A stretch of 64,000 nt of DNA from NCBI RefSeq assembly GCF_029626145.1, contig NZ_JARUBJ010000002.1:6582501-6646500 (forward strand). The letters run 5' to 3'. This DNA is from Micromonospora sp. WMMD961 (lineage in GTDB: Bacteria > Actinomycetota > Actinomycetes > Mycobacteriales > Micromonosporaceae). Under the pieces are notes generated by a model. The model made no database searches. It saw only the letters and a program-made list of their open reading frames with translations, and was not told the DNA's origin. The stretch's first letter is position 1; each line of letters opens with the position of its first letter. Below, in pieces: positions 44,356 to 52,875 of the stretch. The position numbers and the translations under genes are program-made.

Positions 44356-44608
44356 GGTCTCTCCCCGTGCCGTTTGGTTGATGACCTGACCGTACGGAAA
44401 CGACGAATAACACAAAACCTACTTATAGCGGCACTTATCTATACTTATGCCCGTTGATGTACCACCTGATCTGTGCCACGCGGGCGCGATGTCTCGGAGA
44501 CGACAGGGAACGCCTACCGGTTCTCCCGCAACCTGCCGGCGTACCCGAATGTGTGACCGGTGCTGGCGAACACGCCGCCCGCGGCCACCACGGGGAGGAC
44601 GAGTGCTT
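44356..44608. promoter_or_regulatory. Divergent intergenic region with A+T-rich ACTTAT repeats
   Basis: Between the repeat-protein gene and the sigma factor. A short A+T-rich island carries ACTTAT three times (44421, 44433, 44443), spaced 12 and 10 bp. It is the best candidate for regulator or RNA polymerase binding here, but no consensus -35/-10 pair can be assigned. Confidence 0.4.
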
Positions 44609-45163
44609 GTGACGAGAGAAGTACAGGTGGGCGGACGGCCGCCGGACCCGCTGGGCAACTCCACCTCGGCCGCCAACGAACTGGTCTTCGACGACTTCTA
44701 CCACGCCCACTTCCGCTCGCTGGTCGTGCAGCTCACCGCGTACACGGGTGACCGTGGGCAGGCACAGGACCTGGTCCAGGAGGCGTTCTGCCGGGCGTAC
44801 GCCCGCTGGGACCGGGTCGCCCGGTACGAGGACCCGTTGGCCTGGGTACGCAAGGTCGCCTGGAACCTCGGACACAACCGCTGGCGGCGGTTACGGACCG
44901 CCCAGTCGTGGCTGGTACGGCAACGGGTTACCCACGTCGCCGGGCCGAGCCCCGACCGGGTCGCCCTCGACGTCGCGCTGGCGAAGTTGCCGCCGAAACA
45001 GCGGCGGGCTGTCGTTCTGCACTACCTCGCCGACCTGTCGGTCGCCGAGATCGCCGCGCAGGAGCGGGTCGCCGAGGGCACCGTCAAATCGTGGCTGCAC
45101 CGGGGCCGCACGGCCCTCGCTGCCCATCTGCGGGACACCAACGAGGAGGTGCGGGATGTCTGA
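44609..45163 (+). CDS. SigE-family ECF RNA polymerase sigma factor (copy 1)
   Basis: 184 aa. Region 2: FDDFYHAHFRSLVVQLTAYT with GQAQDLVQEAFCRAYARW; region 4: LPPKQRRAVVLHYLADLSVA then EIAAQERVAEGTVKSWLHRG. This is the SigE/SigM-type ECF group frequent in actinomycetes (SigE family, about 170 aa). I prefer GTG 44609 (GGAGGA nine bases upstream) over GTG 44603. Its end overlaps the next gene by 8 bp (ATGTCTGA), identical to the copy at 49499. Confidence 0.87.
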   Translation: MTREVQVGGRPPDPLGNSTSAANELVFDDFYHAHFRSLVVQLTAYTGDRGQAQDLVQEAFCRAYARWDRVARYEDPLAWVRKVAWNLGHNRWRRLRTAQSWLVRQRVTHVAGPSPDRVALDVALAKLPPKQRRAVVLHYLADLSVAEIAAQERVAEGTVKSWLHRGRTALAAHLRDTNEEVRDV

Positions 45164-46358
45164 GCAGGAGACCCTCGGCCTCGCCGAAGAATTTGCCCAC
45201 TACCGCCGTACCGTGCTGGACAAGGTCGAGGTGCCCGGTCCCGCCGCCGTCCGTCGGACGGTGCGGGGTCGCAACCGACGCCGGTGGGGTGCCACCGCCA
45301 CGACGGCGCTCGCGCTGTTCGGCGGGTCCGCCATCGGGTACGCGGCGATGAGCGGCCCGGACCACCAACCGGGTCCGGTCGACCCGACGCCGAGCATCTC
45401 GGTGTCGCCCACGCCGGAGGGATCGACGAGCCCGACCCCCGGCCCCTCCGTGACCACCGGCGGCCCCGCCTCCGCCGTGCCCGACGGCCGGATCAGCCGG
45501 GCGCAGTTGCTCGGCGCGTCGGTGACCCTGCCGGCGTGGCGGGCCGGGCGCGGCTGCCCGACGTCGGCCGTACGGATCAGCGGTGACGACCGCGAGGGGG
45601 TCAACTGGCTGGTGGCGCTCGACCACGGCGACGTCGACGGGGACGGTGCGGTGGAGACGGTGGCACTGGTGCAGTGCGTGCTCGGCACCGGCGGCCCGAT
45701 GCAGGTGGTCGCCTTCGACCGGGACGAGCAGGGGAAGGTGATCACGCTCGGCCGCGTGGTGGCGACGACCATCGACAAGCCGCAGTGGTTGTTCGCCCTC
45801 GACGTGGTGGCCGACGGCACGGTCCGTGTGCAGGTGGGTGACATCGCCCCCGGGGGCGGCTGGCCCGCCGAGTGGTCACAGCGGCAGTGGCGGGGCTACC
45901 GCTGGAAGGGCGACGCCTTCGCTCAGGTCTCCGGGCCGACGAGCTTCGGCCCGAACCGGCACGACGTCAACCTCGTCGTCACCGCCACGAACCTCGTGCT
46001 TGCCGACGCCGGGGACGGCTCCAAGGTCGGCACGGTCACCGTGCGCATCAGAAGCACGACCGGATCGGCCGCCTACGTGGCTCTGCGGCTCGGCCTGCCG
46101 CCAGCCGTTCGTCCCGACGGCAGTGGATGGGCGGCGTGCCGCAACGACCCGGAGACGACCCGGGAGCCGGTGACGTGCGACCTCAACGGACTCGGAGCCG
46201 GCAAGGAAGCCAAGCTCACGCTCGGCTTCCGGGTTCCGGCGGGCACCAGCGTCGGCACCGGCAAGGCCGACGTGGACGTCCGGGCGATGGACGCGAACTT
46301 CGACTTCGTGGAGGAGGTTTACGTACCGGACAACACGGTCTCGATCACCTACGGCTGA
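45156..46358 (+). CDS. Membrane-anchored FG-GAP-like partner of the sigma factor (copy 1)
   Basis: 400 aa. A cytosolic N-terminus of 43 residues (VEVPGPAAVRRTVRGRNRRR) precedes one transmembrane helix (about 44-65), a Pro/Ser/Thr linker, and an extracellular part with PDGRISRAQLL, LPAWRAGRGC and a DxDxDG-type loop in HGDVDGDGAVETVALV followed by MQVVAFDRDEQGK. The C-terminal 120 residues look like a DUF11-type beta domain. It resembles an anti-sigma or sensor in position, but lacks the zinc-binding ZAS motif. The 8-bp overlap with the sigma gene implies coupling. Five extracytoplasmic Cys may form disulfides. Confidence 0.75.
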   Translation: MSEQETLGLAEEFAHYRRTVLDKVEVPGPAAVRRTVRGRNRRRWGATATTALALFGGSAIGYAAMSGPDHQPGPVDPTPSISVSPTPEGSTSPTPGPSVTTGGPASAVPDGRISRAQLLGASVTLPAWRAGRGCPTSAVRISGDDREGVNWLVALDHGDVDGDGAVETVALVQCVLGTGGPMQVVAFDRDEQGKVITLGRVVATTIDKPQWLFALDVVADGTVRVQVGDIAPGGGWPAEWSQRQWRGYRWKGDAFAQVSGPTSFGPNRHDVNLVVTATNLVLADAGDGSKVGTVTVRIRSTTGSAAYVALRLGLPPAVRPDGSGWAACRNDPETTREPVTCDLNGLGAGKEAKLTLGFRVPAGTSVGTGKADVDVRAMDANFDFVEEVYVPDNTVSITYG

Positions 46359-46366
46359 GGCGGTCC

Positions 46367-46392
46367 GGTCCACCGTCCCGCGACGGTGGACC
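46367..46392. terminator. Bidirectional stem-loop between convergent genes
   Basis: GGTCCACCGTC and GACGGTGGACC, an 11-bp perfect stem with 4-base loop, eight bases after the plus-strand gene and 14 before the end of the minus-strand PLP gene. Confidence 0.75.
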
Positions 46393-46405
46393 AGACCGGG
46401 CGCCG

Positions 46406-47893
46406 TCACCAGGTGGGACGTTGCAACAGGCCGACGAACTCCACCAGCAGGCGTTCGCGCAACGCCGGCGGGGCGGCGTCGAGCAGCGTGTTCACCACCG
46501 CGAGGCGGTCCGGCGTCGACGCTCCCCCGCCACCGAGTCCGAGCCCGGCGGCCAGCCCGGCGACGAGTTCGGGCGTGAGGGCGTCCGGTGTCAGCGACGT
46601 CGCCAGCGCGATGAGCTCGGGCGGGAGGGCGACCGGACCGGCCGCCCGGGCGGCGGCCACCGCCTCGACCAGGTCCGGCCCGAACTCGGCGACCCGGGGC
46701 GCGACCGAGGCGGTCACCGTGAGGTGCACACTCGCCGGCAGCCCCGCGTACGACAGTTGGGGCTGGGTGTGCCAGCCGCGCGCGGTCAGCTCGTCGACCA
46801 GGACGAACAGGTCCGGGCCGCCCTCGGTGGCGGTGAAGCACACCACCGTCGACTCCGGCTCGGCCATCAGCCGCAACCCGTCGGCGGCGCGTACCGCGTC
46901 GGCCAGGCCGGCGACCGCGTCCCGGGTGACGGTGGCGAGCCGCAGGTAACCGTCGTCGCCGAGGTGCCGCACCGTGGCGTACGCGGCGGCGATCGGCCCG
47001 CCCGAGCGGGTGGACGCGATCACCGGGTTGATCATCGTGTAGCCGGGCCAGTCGGCGTACGCGAAGTACTGCGGGGCGCGGAGCGCGGCGTCCCGGTGCA
47101 GCAGCACCGACACCCCCTTCGGCGCGTACGCGTACTTGTGCAGGTCGACCGAGATGGACGTGACCCCGGGTACCGCGAAGTCGAACGGCGGCACCGGCTC
47201 ACCGAGGCGACGCAGGTACGGCAGGGTCCAGCCGCCGAAGCAGGCGTCCACGTGGCAGCGCACCCCGGCGGCGGCGGCCGCCGCCGCGATCTCCGCGACC
47301 GGGTCCACCACCCCGTGCGCGTACGACGGCGCGGAGCAGGCGACGAGCACCGTCTCCGGACGGATCGCCGCGGCCATCGCGGCCGGATCGGGACGCAGGG
47401 TGTCCGGGGAGACCGGCACGACGTCCATCGCCACCCGCAGGTAGTGCGCCGCCTTGGCGAATGCGGCGTGGGCGCTCGACGGCACCACGATCCGGGGCTC
47501 GGCGATCTCCGGGTGCGCGTCCCGGGCCGTCTTGACCGCGAGGATCAGCGACTCGGTACCGCCGCTGGTGACACTGCCCACGACGTCCGGGGCGGTTGTG
47601 CCCGGGCCAGCACCGAGCACCCGGCCGGCAGCGCCGACCAGGGCGTTCTCCATCGCCAGCAGGGACGGGAACGCGGTCGGGTCCAGCCCGTTGACGTGTG
47701 CGCTCTCCCGGTGCGCGGCGGCGGTCAGCTCGTCCAGGCCCGGCACCGCGGGGTCGTAGACGTACGCGAACAACTGCCCCCCGTGGGTCGGCCGGTCCCC
47801 GGCGCGCAACTGCCGTAACTCGTCGAGCGCGACCTCCGCCGGCACCCCGAGAGGCAACGTGGCCCGGTCCTCAACCCTGGTCTCGTTGATCAT
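46406..47893 (-). CDS. PLP-dependent decarboxylase/lyase, sphingosine-phosphate-lyase-like
   Basis: 495 aa fold-type I PLP enzyme. GSVTSGGTESLILAVKTARD is the phosphate-loop region, CHVDACFGGWTLP contains the ring-binding Asp, and SISVDLHKYAYAPKGVSVLL carries the Schiff-base Lys (DLHKY). Closest in overall layout to glutamate/aromatic-amine decarboxylases and dihydrosphingosine-phosphate lyases. Its ATG overlaps the MFS stop by four bases, so enzyme and transporter are one unit: the transporter may import or export the substrate or amine product. Substrate unknown. Confidence 0.85.
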   Translation of the reverse strand: MINETRVEDRATLPLGVPAEVALDELRQLRAGDRPTHGGQLFAYVYDPAVPGLDELTAAAHRESAHVNGLDPTAFPSLLAMENALVGAAGRVLGAGPGTTAPDVVGSVTSGGTESLILAVKTARDAHPEIAEPRIVVPSSAHAAFAKAAHYLRVAMDVVPVSPDTLRPDPAAMAAAIRPETVLVACSAPSYAHGVVDPVAEIAAAAAAAGVRCHVDACFGGWTLPYLRRLGEPVPPFDFAVPGVTSISVDLHKYAYAPKGVSVLLHRDAALRAPQYFAYADWPGYTMINPVIASTRSGGPIAAAYATVRHLGDDGYLRLATVTRDAVAGLADAVRAADGLRLMAEPESTVVCFTATEGGPDLFVLVDELTARGWHTQPQLSYAGLPASVHLTVTASVAPRVAEFGPDLVEAVAAARAAGPVALPPELIALATSLTPDALTPELVAGLAAGLGLGGGGASTPDRLAVVNTLLDAAPPALRERLLVEFVGLLQRPTW

Positions 47894-47955
47894 GGAGTTG
47901 TGGTGCCCTTCTCGTGACGGTCAACGGCTTTCGTCCCCACCACAACTCCATGATC
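47888..47955. repeat. 18-bp perfect inverted repeat over the MFS/PLP junction
   Basis: GATCATGGAGTTGTGGTG (47888-47905) and CACCACAACTCCATGATC (47938-47955) with a 32-base spacer. The PLP start codon lies in the left arm, so on RNA the start could be sequestered. The arms resemble a repeat I recall from Micromonospora intergenic DNA. Confidence 0.8.
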
Positions 47956-49326
47956 GACGCGGTCGTCACGGATCGGGTCAGCCAGGGCGGCGGGGGTGAG
48001 GGTGTACTGGCGGAGTAGGAGGATCGGCGGGGCGATCAAGAGGGCCGGGATCAGCGTGAAGCCGAGCAGGACGCCCAGGCGGGCACCGTCGGACTGGGCG
48101 GCGGCTGTTCCGGTGTCGGAGGAGACGTAGCCGGAGAGCTGGAGCACCAGGCCGTAGATGCCCGGACCCAGCGCCAGCCCGAGGGTCTCCCCGGCCGTCC
48201 ACAGGCCCGTGAACACACCCGCCTGTCGCCGACCGGTGCGCCTGGTGTCGTACGCGATGCAGTCCGGCAGCATCGACAGCGCGAAGACCTGCTGCCCGGC
48301 GTACCCGACGCCGATCACCGCGACCACCAGGTAGACGGCGACCGTCGGCAGCACCGACGCGGCGACCAGGGTGAGCGCCCCGACGGCGAGGATCAGCGAG
48401 GCGGCGACCAGCGCGGTCCGCTTGCCCAGCCGGGCACCGACCCGGGACCAGATCGGCATCACCAGCAGCGCCGGCCCGACGAAGCAGACGAAGAGCAGGG
48501 TCGGCCCGCTCTCGTCGTCGCGCAGGATCTGCCCGGCGAAGTAGTTGACCCCGGCCAGGATCGTCGCCACCCCGGCGGACTGCACGACGAAACAGATCAG
48601 CAGCGCCCGGAACGGGCGGTTGGCGGCGGCCACGGCGAGTTGGGCGCGCAGACTCGGCTCGCTCCCGCTCACCGTGCCGGTCGGCGCGGACCGGGTGCCG
48701 AGGAACGCCCCGACGGCACCGAGGGCGATCAGCGCCGCCACGAACAACCCCATCCACCGGTGCCCGGCCACACCGTCGCCGCCGGCGCTCACCACCAGCG
48801 GGGCGACCGCACCGGAGACCAGGATGGCCAACGCCAGCACCGCGATCCGCCAGGTCATCAGCCGGGTGCGCTCGGCGTAGTCGTCGGTCAACTCCGCCGG
48901 CATCGCCACGTACGGCACCTGGAAGAAGGCGAACGCGGTGGCGGTGGCGAGGAAGGCGAACGCCACGTACGCCGCGGCGGCCGGCCCGTTGCCGAACGGC
49001 GCGGCGAAGATCGACGCGAAGAGAACAGCGAGCGCGAGGCCAGCGATGAGCAGGTACGGGCGGCGAGCGCCCCAGCGTGACCGGGTGCGGTCGGAGATTC
49101 GCCCGGCGACCGGGTTGACCAGCACGTCCCAGGCCTTGGGCAGCAGCACCAGCAGGGCTGCGAGTCCGGCGGCCACGCCCAGCGTGTCGGTCAAATACGG
49201 CAGCAGCAGCAGACCGGGCACGGTGCCGAACGCGCCGGTCGCCAGCGAGCCGAGCGCGTAGCCGGCGTGCACCGGGCGAGGCAGCGAGCCGGCGGCTGAC
49301 CAGCCGGTGCCCGACGGCATTGTCAT
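47890..49326 (-). CDS. MFS transporter, GPH cation symporter-like
   Basis: 478 aa, twelve helices. LPKAWDVLVNPVAGRISDRT and SRWGARRPYLLIAGLALAVL are the signature of the glycoside-pentoside-hexuronide (MelB-like) branch; FQVPYVAMPAELTDDYAERT is also typical. The C-terminus past the last helix is written within an inverted repeat and may be a recent addition. Coupled to the PLP enzyme by ATGA. Confidence 0.85.
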   Translation of the reverse strand: MTMPSGTGWSAAGSLPRPVHAGYALGSLATGAFGTVPGLLLLPYLTDTLGVAAGLAALLVLLPKAWDVLVNPVAGRISDRTRSRWGARRPYLLIAGLALAVLFASIFAAPFGNGPAAAAYVAFAFLATATAFAFFQVPYVAMPAELTDDYAERTRLMTWRIAVLALAILVSGAVAPLVVSAGGDGVAGHRWMGLFVAALIALGAVGAFLGTRSAPTGTVSGSEPSLRAQLAVAAANRPFRALLICFVVQSAGVATILAGVNYFAGQILRDDESGPTLLFVCFVGPALLVMPIWSRVGARLGKRTALVAASLILAVGALTLVAASVLPTVAVYLVVAVIGVGYAGQQVFALSMLPDCIAYDTRRTGRRQAGVFTGLWTAGETLGLALGPGIYGLVLQLSGYVSSDTGTAAAQSDGARLGVLLGFTLIPALLIAPPILLLRQYTLTPAALADPIRDDRVDHGVVVGTKAVDRHEKGTTTP

Positions 49327-49498
49327 GGGGCCGAATGTTACTCACGTTATGTCGGAGGTCACATCCCCTCATCCGCCCGCCTGACGCGGACATCAGTCCA
49401 GTCGGGTTGACGGCAGTCGGACGCGCAACCGCCTCCGCAGTCTCGGAGTGTTACCAGCACCGACGGCAGACCAGCCCGGCGGTGACGGGGGAGGGGCA

Positions 49499-50062
49499 GT
49501 GACAGCAACGATGGGAGCCCACGCCAAAGAGCCACCGGCGGCACGGACGGCCGGTGCGACGGTCGAGGTGACGATCACTTTCGACGACTTCTACCACGCG
49601 CACTTCGGCAGCGTGACCGCCCAACTGTGCGCGTACGTCGGGGATCTCGGACACGCGCAGGACCTCGCCCAGGAGGCGTTCTACCGGGCGCTGGCCCGCT
49701 GGGACCGCCTGGTCCGGTACGACGACCCGGTGGCCTGGGTCCGCCGGGTCGCCTGGAACCTGGCCCGCAGCCGCTGGCGACGCCTGCGAACCGCCCGCAA
49801 CCACCTGCTGCGGCAGCGGCCCACCGAGGCGGAGGTCGCCGGGCCGAACCCCGACCGGGTGGCGATCGACGCGGCGCTGGCGCAACTGCCCGCCAACCAC
49901 CGCCGAGCGGTCATCCTGCACTACCTGGCCGACCTGTCGGTGAGTCAGATCGCCGCCCAGGAAGGGGTGGCCGAGGGCACCGTCAAGTCCTGGTTGCACC
50001 GCGGTCGGACGGCACTGGCCGGACTGCTCGACGAGAACACCGAGGGGGTGTGCGATGTCTGA
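49499..50062 (+). CDS. SigE-family ECF RNA polymerase sigma factor (copy 2)
   Basis: 187 aa, GTG 49499 after GGGAGGGG. Region 2: FDDFYHAHFGSVTAQLCAYV and DLAQEAFYRALARWDRL; region 4: LPANHRRAVILHYLADLSVS then QIAAQEGVAEGTVKSWLHRG. It is clearly paralogous to the copy at 44609 throughout and ends with the same 8-bp overlap into a similar membrane protein. The two copies are on the same strand about 4.9 kb apart. Confidence 0.87.
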   Translation: MTATMGAHAKEPPAARTAGATVEVTITFDDFYHAHFGSVTAQLCAYVGDLGHAQDLAQEAFYRALARWDRLVRYDDPVAWVRRVAWNLARSRWRRLRTARNHLLRQRPTEAEVAGPNPDRVAIDAALAQLPANHRRAVILHYLADLSVSQIAAQEGVAEGTVKSWLHRGRTALAGLLDENTEGVCDV

Positions 50063-51266
50063 CTTCGACCCGCTCCTGCGCGAGCGGCTCTCCGCGTACC
50101 GCAACGACGTGGTCAGCCGGGTCACCGGCCCCGGCCCCGACCAGGCCCGACGCCACCTGCGCCGACGCCGTCGGATGACGGCGATGGCCGTGGCCGCCGC
50201 GGCGGTCGTCCTGGTGGTGGCCCCCGTCGTCGCGAACGCCGCGCTGCGCGGCGACCGGAACCCGCCGGTGCCGGCGGAGTCCGTCGAACCGACGGCACCG
50301 CCGACGTCGACACCGTCGACGCCGACGCCGACACCGACCGGGTCACCGTCGACGACCACCAGTACCCCGAGCGCTCCGGACGGGCGGATCAGTCGGGCCC
50401 AACTGCTCGCCACCCGCGTCGACCTGCCGAGCTGGCCGTCGGGCATGGCGGAGGGCGGCTGCACCACCTCGAAGGTGCGGCTGAAGGACGACACGACGGA
50501 CACCTACGTGTCGATGCTCGCCGACAACGAGTTCGAGCACGGCGACATCGACGGCGACGGTGCCGTCGAAACCATCGCCGTCGTCGCCTGCCGGTACGGC
50601 GAGGCGTCGGCGAAGCAGGTGGTGGCCTTCGACCGGGACGCCGACGGCCGGATCGTGACGGTGGGCAGGGTGGTCCGGACCGGCGACGGGTTCGACGACA
50701 TCCGCACCACGGAGATCACCCAGAACGGGTCGGTCGAGGTGCGCGTCGCCGACATCGTGCCGTGCTGCGGCACACCGACCTACCTGCGGCGGGAGCAGGT
50801 GCGGACGTACCGGTGGGACGGGGAGCGGTTCGGTCAGACCGACGGCCCGACGACGTTCGGCAAGGACCCCCGACTCACCGACCTGAGGTTGAGCATGACC
50901 CACGAGTTGGTCGACGTCCCCGGCGCCGACACCCGCCAACTCACCACCGTCTTCACAGTCACCAACGCGGGGCCGCTCGACGCGCCGCAGATCTCGTTCC
51001 GTGGCTTCGACTTCGAGCCGGCGGGCGGGGACTGGTCGAAGTGCGACCCGAACCCCGCGCCCCAGGCCGACAACCCGTCATGCCTACTGCCCGGAGTGCC
51101 TGCCGGTGAGTCGCGCCGTTACACCTTCGTCCATCTGGTCCCGGGTACGACCGGACCCGACGCGCAGAACCGGAGGTTCTGGGTCTACCACCACGACGCC
51201 CAGGAGCGGCTGTGGCCCGACCCGAAGCAGGACGACAACAGCGTCGTGCTGCCTTTCCGGCTCTGA
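50055..51266 (+). CDS. Membrane-anchored FG-GAP-like partner of the sigma factor (copy 2)
   Basis: 403 aa. Same plan as copy 1: cytosolic 40 residues (VTGPGPDQARRHLRRRRR), one helix (AMAVAAAAVVLVVAPVVANA), a Thr/Pro/Ser linker, then APDGRISRAQLLATRVDLPS, EHGDIDGDGAVETIAVVACR and KQVVAFDRDADGRIVTVGRV, and a terminal beta domain (TTVFTVTNAGPLDAPQISFR). The conserved DxDxDG loop suggests calcium. Cys residues in the outer part (DIVPCCGTP, NPSCLL) differ from copy 1. Likely regulates or senses for the coupled sigma. Confidence 0.75.
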   Translation: MSDFDPLLRERLSAYRNDVVSRVTGPGPDQARRHLRRRRRMTAMAVAAAAVVLVVAPVVANAALRGDRNPPVPAESVEPTAPPTSTPSTPTPTPTGSPSTTTSTPSAPDGRISRAQLLATRVDLPSWPSGMAEGGCTTSKVRLKDDTTDTYVSMLADNEFEHGDIDGDGAVETIAVVACRYGEASAKQVVAFDRDADGRIVTVGRVVRTGDGFDDIRTTEITQNGSVEVRVADIVPCCGTPTYLRREQVRTYRWDGERFGQTDGPTTFGKDPRLTDLRLSMTHELVDVPGADTRQLTTVFTVTNAGPLDAPQISFRGFDFEPAGGDWSKCDPNPAPQADNPSCLLPGVPAGESRRYTFVHLVPGTTGPDAQNRRFWVYHHDAQERLWPDPKQDDNSVVLPFRL

Positions 51267-51287
51267 ACCACCTCGCGGCGCCCTGTC

Positions 51288-51320
51288 CCCTGCCGGGGGC
51301 GGGGCGCCCGCCCGGCAGGG
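51288..51320. terminator. Stem-loop between convergent genes
   Basis: CCCTGCCGGG (51288-51297) and CCCGGCAGGG (51311-51320) form a 10-bp perfect stem after copy 2's partner gene and before the end of the alkyltransferase-like gene. Confidence 0.65.
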
Positions 51321-51328
51321 CTGCTCGG

Positions 51329-51640
51329 TCACCCCTGCTCGCCGGGCGACCAACTCGCCGTCATGTCCACCCCGGCCGGGCGCAGCGGCACCCCCTCGGC
51401 GCGCAGTCGGGCCCGCGCCTCCCGCTCGTGGCCCGGTGGCAGCCGGCCAGCGGCCGTCACCACCCGGTGCCAGGGCACCGAGCCGCCGTGGCGGGCCATG
51501 ATGGTGCCCACCAGTCGCGCGGACGCGCGACCCGATCGTTCGGCGAGCGCGTCGGCGACCGCGCCGTACGACATGACCCGGCCCTCCGGGATCCGCTCGA
51601 CCAGGTCGAGCACCGCCTCGACGTACTCGTCAGGTGTCAC
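51329..51640 (-). CDS. Alkyltransferase-like protein (MGMT family, no active-site Cys)
   Basis: 103 aa matching the C-terminal DNA-binding domain of O6-alkylguanine-DNA alkyltransferase: GRVMSYGAVADALAERSGRA, VGTIMARHGG. The reactive PCHRV is PWHRVV here, so it cannot accept alkyl groups; such ATL proteins bind the lesion and direct nucleotide excision repair. GTG 51640 is the only start that fits length; no clear Shine-Dalgarno. Divergent from proB (61 bp). Confidence 0.87.
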   Translation of the reverse strand: MTPDEYVEAVLDLVERIPEGRVMSYGAVADALAERSGRASARLVGTIMARHGGSVPWHRVVTAAGRLPPGHEREARARLRAEGVPLRPAGVDMTASWSPGEQG

Positions 51641-51701
51641 AATCCGCCACCATATGGGAACGCCGCCGGGTGGTGCGGCCGTGACCACGCAGAATGGGCG
51701 G

Positions 51702-52811
51702 GTGCGCGACGCAGTCACGGCGGCCCGGCGGGTCGTCGTCAAGATCGGATCCTCCTCGTTGACCACCGCCACCGGCGGCCTGGCCGAGAAGCGCGTCGAC
51801 GCGCTCGTCGACATCCTCGGTCGGCTCGCCGCCGAGGGGCGCGAGGTGGTCCTGGTGTCCTCCGGCGCGATCGCCGCCGGCCTCGCCCCCCTCGGCCTGA
51901 TCCGACGCCCGCGCGACCTGGCCACCCAGCAGGCCGCCGCCAGCGTCGGGCAGGGGCTCCTGATCGGCCGGTACGCGGCCAGCTTCGCCCGGCACGGCCG
52001 CACGGTGGGGCAGGTGCTGCTCACCGTCGACGACGTGACCCGGCGGGCGCACTACCGCAACGCGTACCGGACGCTGCGCAAGCTGCTCGACCTGCGGGCG
52101 GTGCCGATCGTCAACGAGAACGACACGGTGGCCACCCAGGAGATCCGGTTCGGCGACAACGACCGGTTGGCCGCGCTGGTGGCCGCGCTGGTGCACGCCG
52201 ACCTGCTGGTTCTCCTCTCCGACGTGGACGCGCTCTGGACCGGTGACCCCACCAAGCCGCAGTCGACCCGGATCACCGAGGTTCACGGCGACGCGGATCT
52301 CGCCGGGATCACCATCGGCGGGGCCGGCCGGTCCGGTGTCGGCACCGGCGGCATGGTGACCAAGGTCGAGGCCGCCCGGATCGCCACCGGCTTCGGCATC
52401 CCGGTGGTGCTCACCGCCGCCGACCTGGCCGGCCCGGCGTTGGCCGGTGAACCCGTCGGCACGCTGTTCCACCCGCAGCGGCAACGCCCGACGGCCCGGC
52501 TGTTCTGGCTGGCCCACGCCACGTCACCCCGTGGGCGGCTGCACCTCGACCCGGGCGCGGTGGCCGCCGTCGTCGGGCGACGCAAGTCGCTGCTACCGGC
52601 CGGCATCACCGCCGTCGACGGCACGTTCACCGCGGGCGACCCGGTGGACCTGGTGGACACCGCCGGCGCGTCGGTCGCCCGAGGTCTGGTCAACTACGAC
52701 GCGGTGGAGCTGCCCGGGCTGCTCGGCCGCTCCACGTCCGAACTCGCCGCGGCGCTCGGCCCGGCGTACGAACGAGAGGTCGTCCACCGCGACGACCTGG
52801 TGCTGCTGTAA
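51702..52811 (+). CDS. proB: Glutamate 5-kinase
   Basis: 369 aa. First step of proline synthesis, ATP + glutamate to glutamyl-5-phosphate. Amino-acid kinase domain: RRVVVKIGSSSLTTATGG, VLVSSGAIAAG, VNENDTVATQEIRFGDND, SDVDALWTGDP. The C-terminal 75 residues are a PUA domain (GRLHLDPGAVAAVVGRRKSL). GTG 51702 (MRDAVTAARR) suits the family; GTG 51681 is possible. Followed by a REP-like palindrome and proA on the same strand. Confidence 0.95.
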   Translation: MRDAVTAARRVVVKIGSSSLTTATGGLAEKRVDALVDILGRLAAEGREVVLVSSGAIAAGLAPLGLIRRPRDLATQQAAASVGQGLLIGRYAASFARHGRTVGQVLLTVDDVTRRAHYRNAYRTLRKLLDLRAVPIVNENDTVATQEIRFGDNDRLAALVAALVHADLLVLLSDVDALWTGDPTKPQSTRITEVHGDADLAGITIGGAGRSGVGTGGMVTKVEAARIATGFGIPVVLTAADLAGPALAGEPVGTLFHPQRQRPTARLFWLAHATSPRGRLHLDPGAVAAVVGRRKSLLPAGITAVDGTFTAGDPVDLVDTAGASVARGLVNYDAVELPGLLGRSTSELAAALGPAYEREVVHRDDLVLL

Positions 52812-52813
52812 GC

Positions 52814-52855
52814 AAGGGCCCCCTGTTAACGCCTGGTGTTGTACAAGGGGCCCTT
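52814..52855. repeat. REP-like palindrome between proB and proA
   Basis: AAGGGCCCC (52814-52822) and GGGGCCCTT (52847-52855) with a partly complementary TTAAC/GTTGTA centre. It starts three bases after the proB stop. The GGGCCC-type arms resemble palindromes recurrent in Micromonosporaceae intergenic DNA, from memory. In the transcript it would make a strong hairpin between the two cistrons. Confidence 0.7.
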
Positions 52856-52875
52856 CCTAACGCGAGGAGCAATCG

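Noticed and set aside
45872..47818. 648-codon plus-strand frame
   Set aside because: Overlaps the sigma partner in another frame and the antisense of the PLP enzyme; composition is a shadow.
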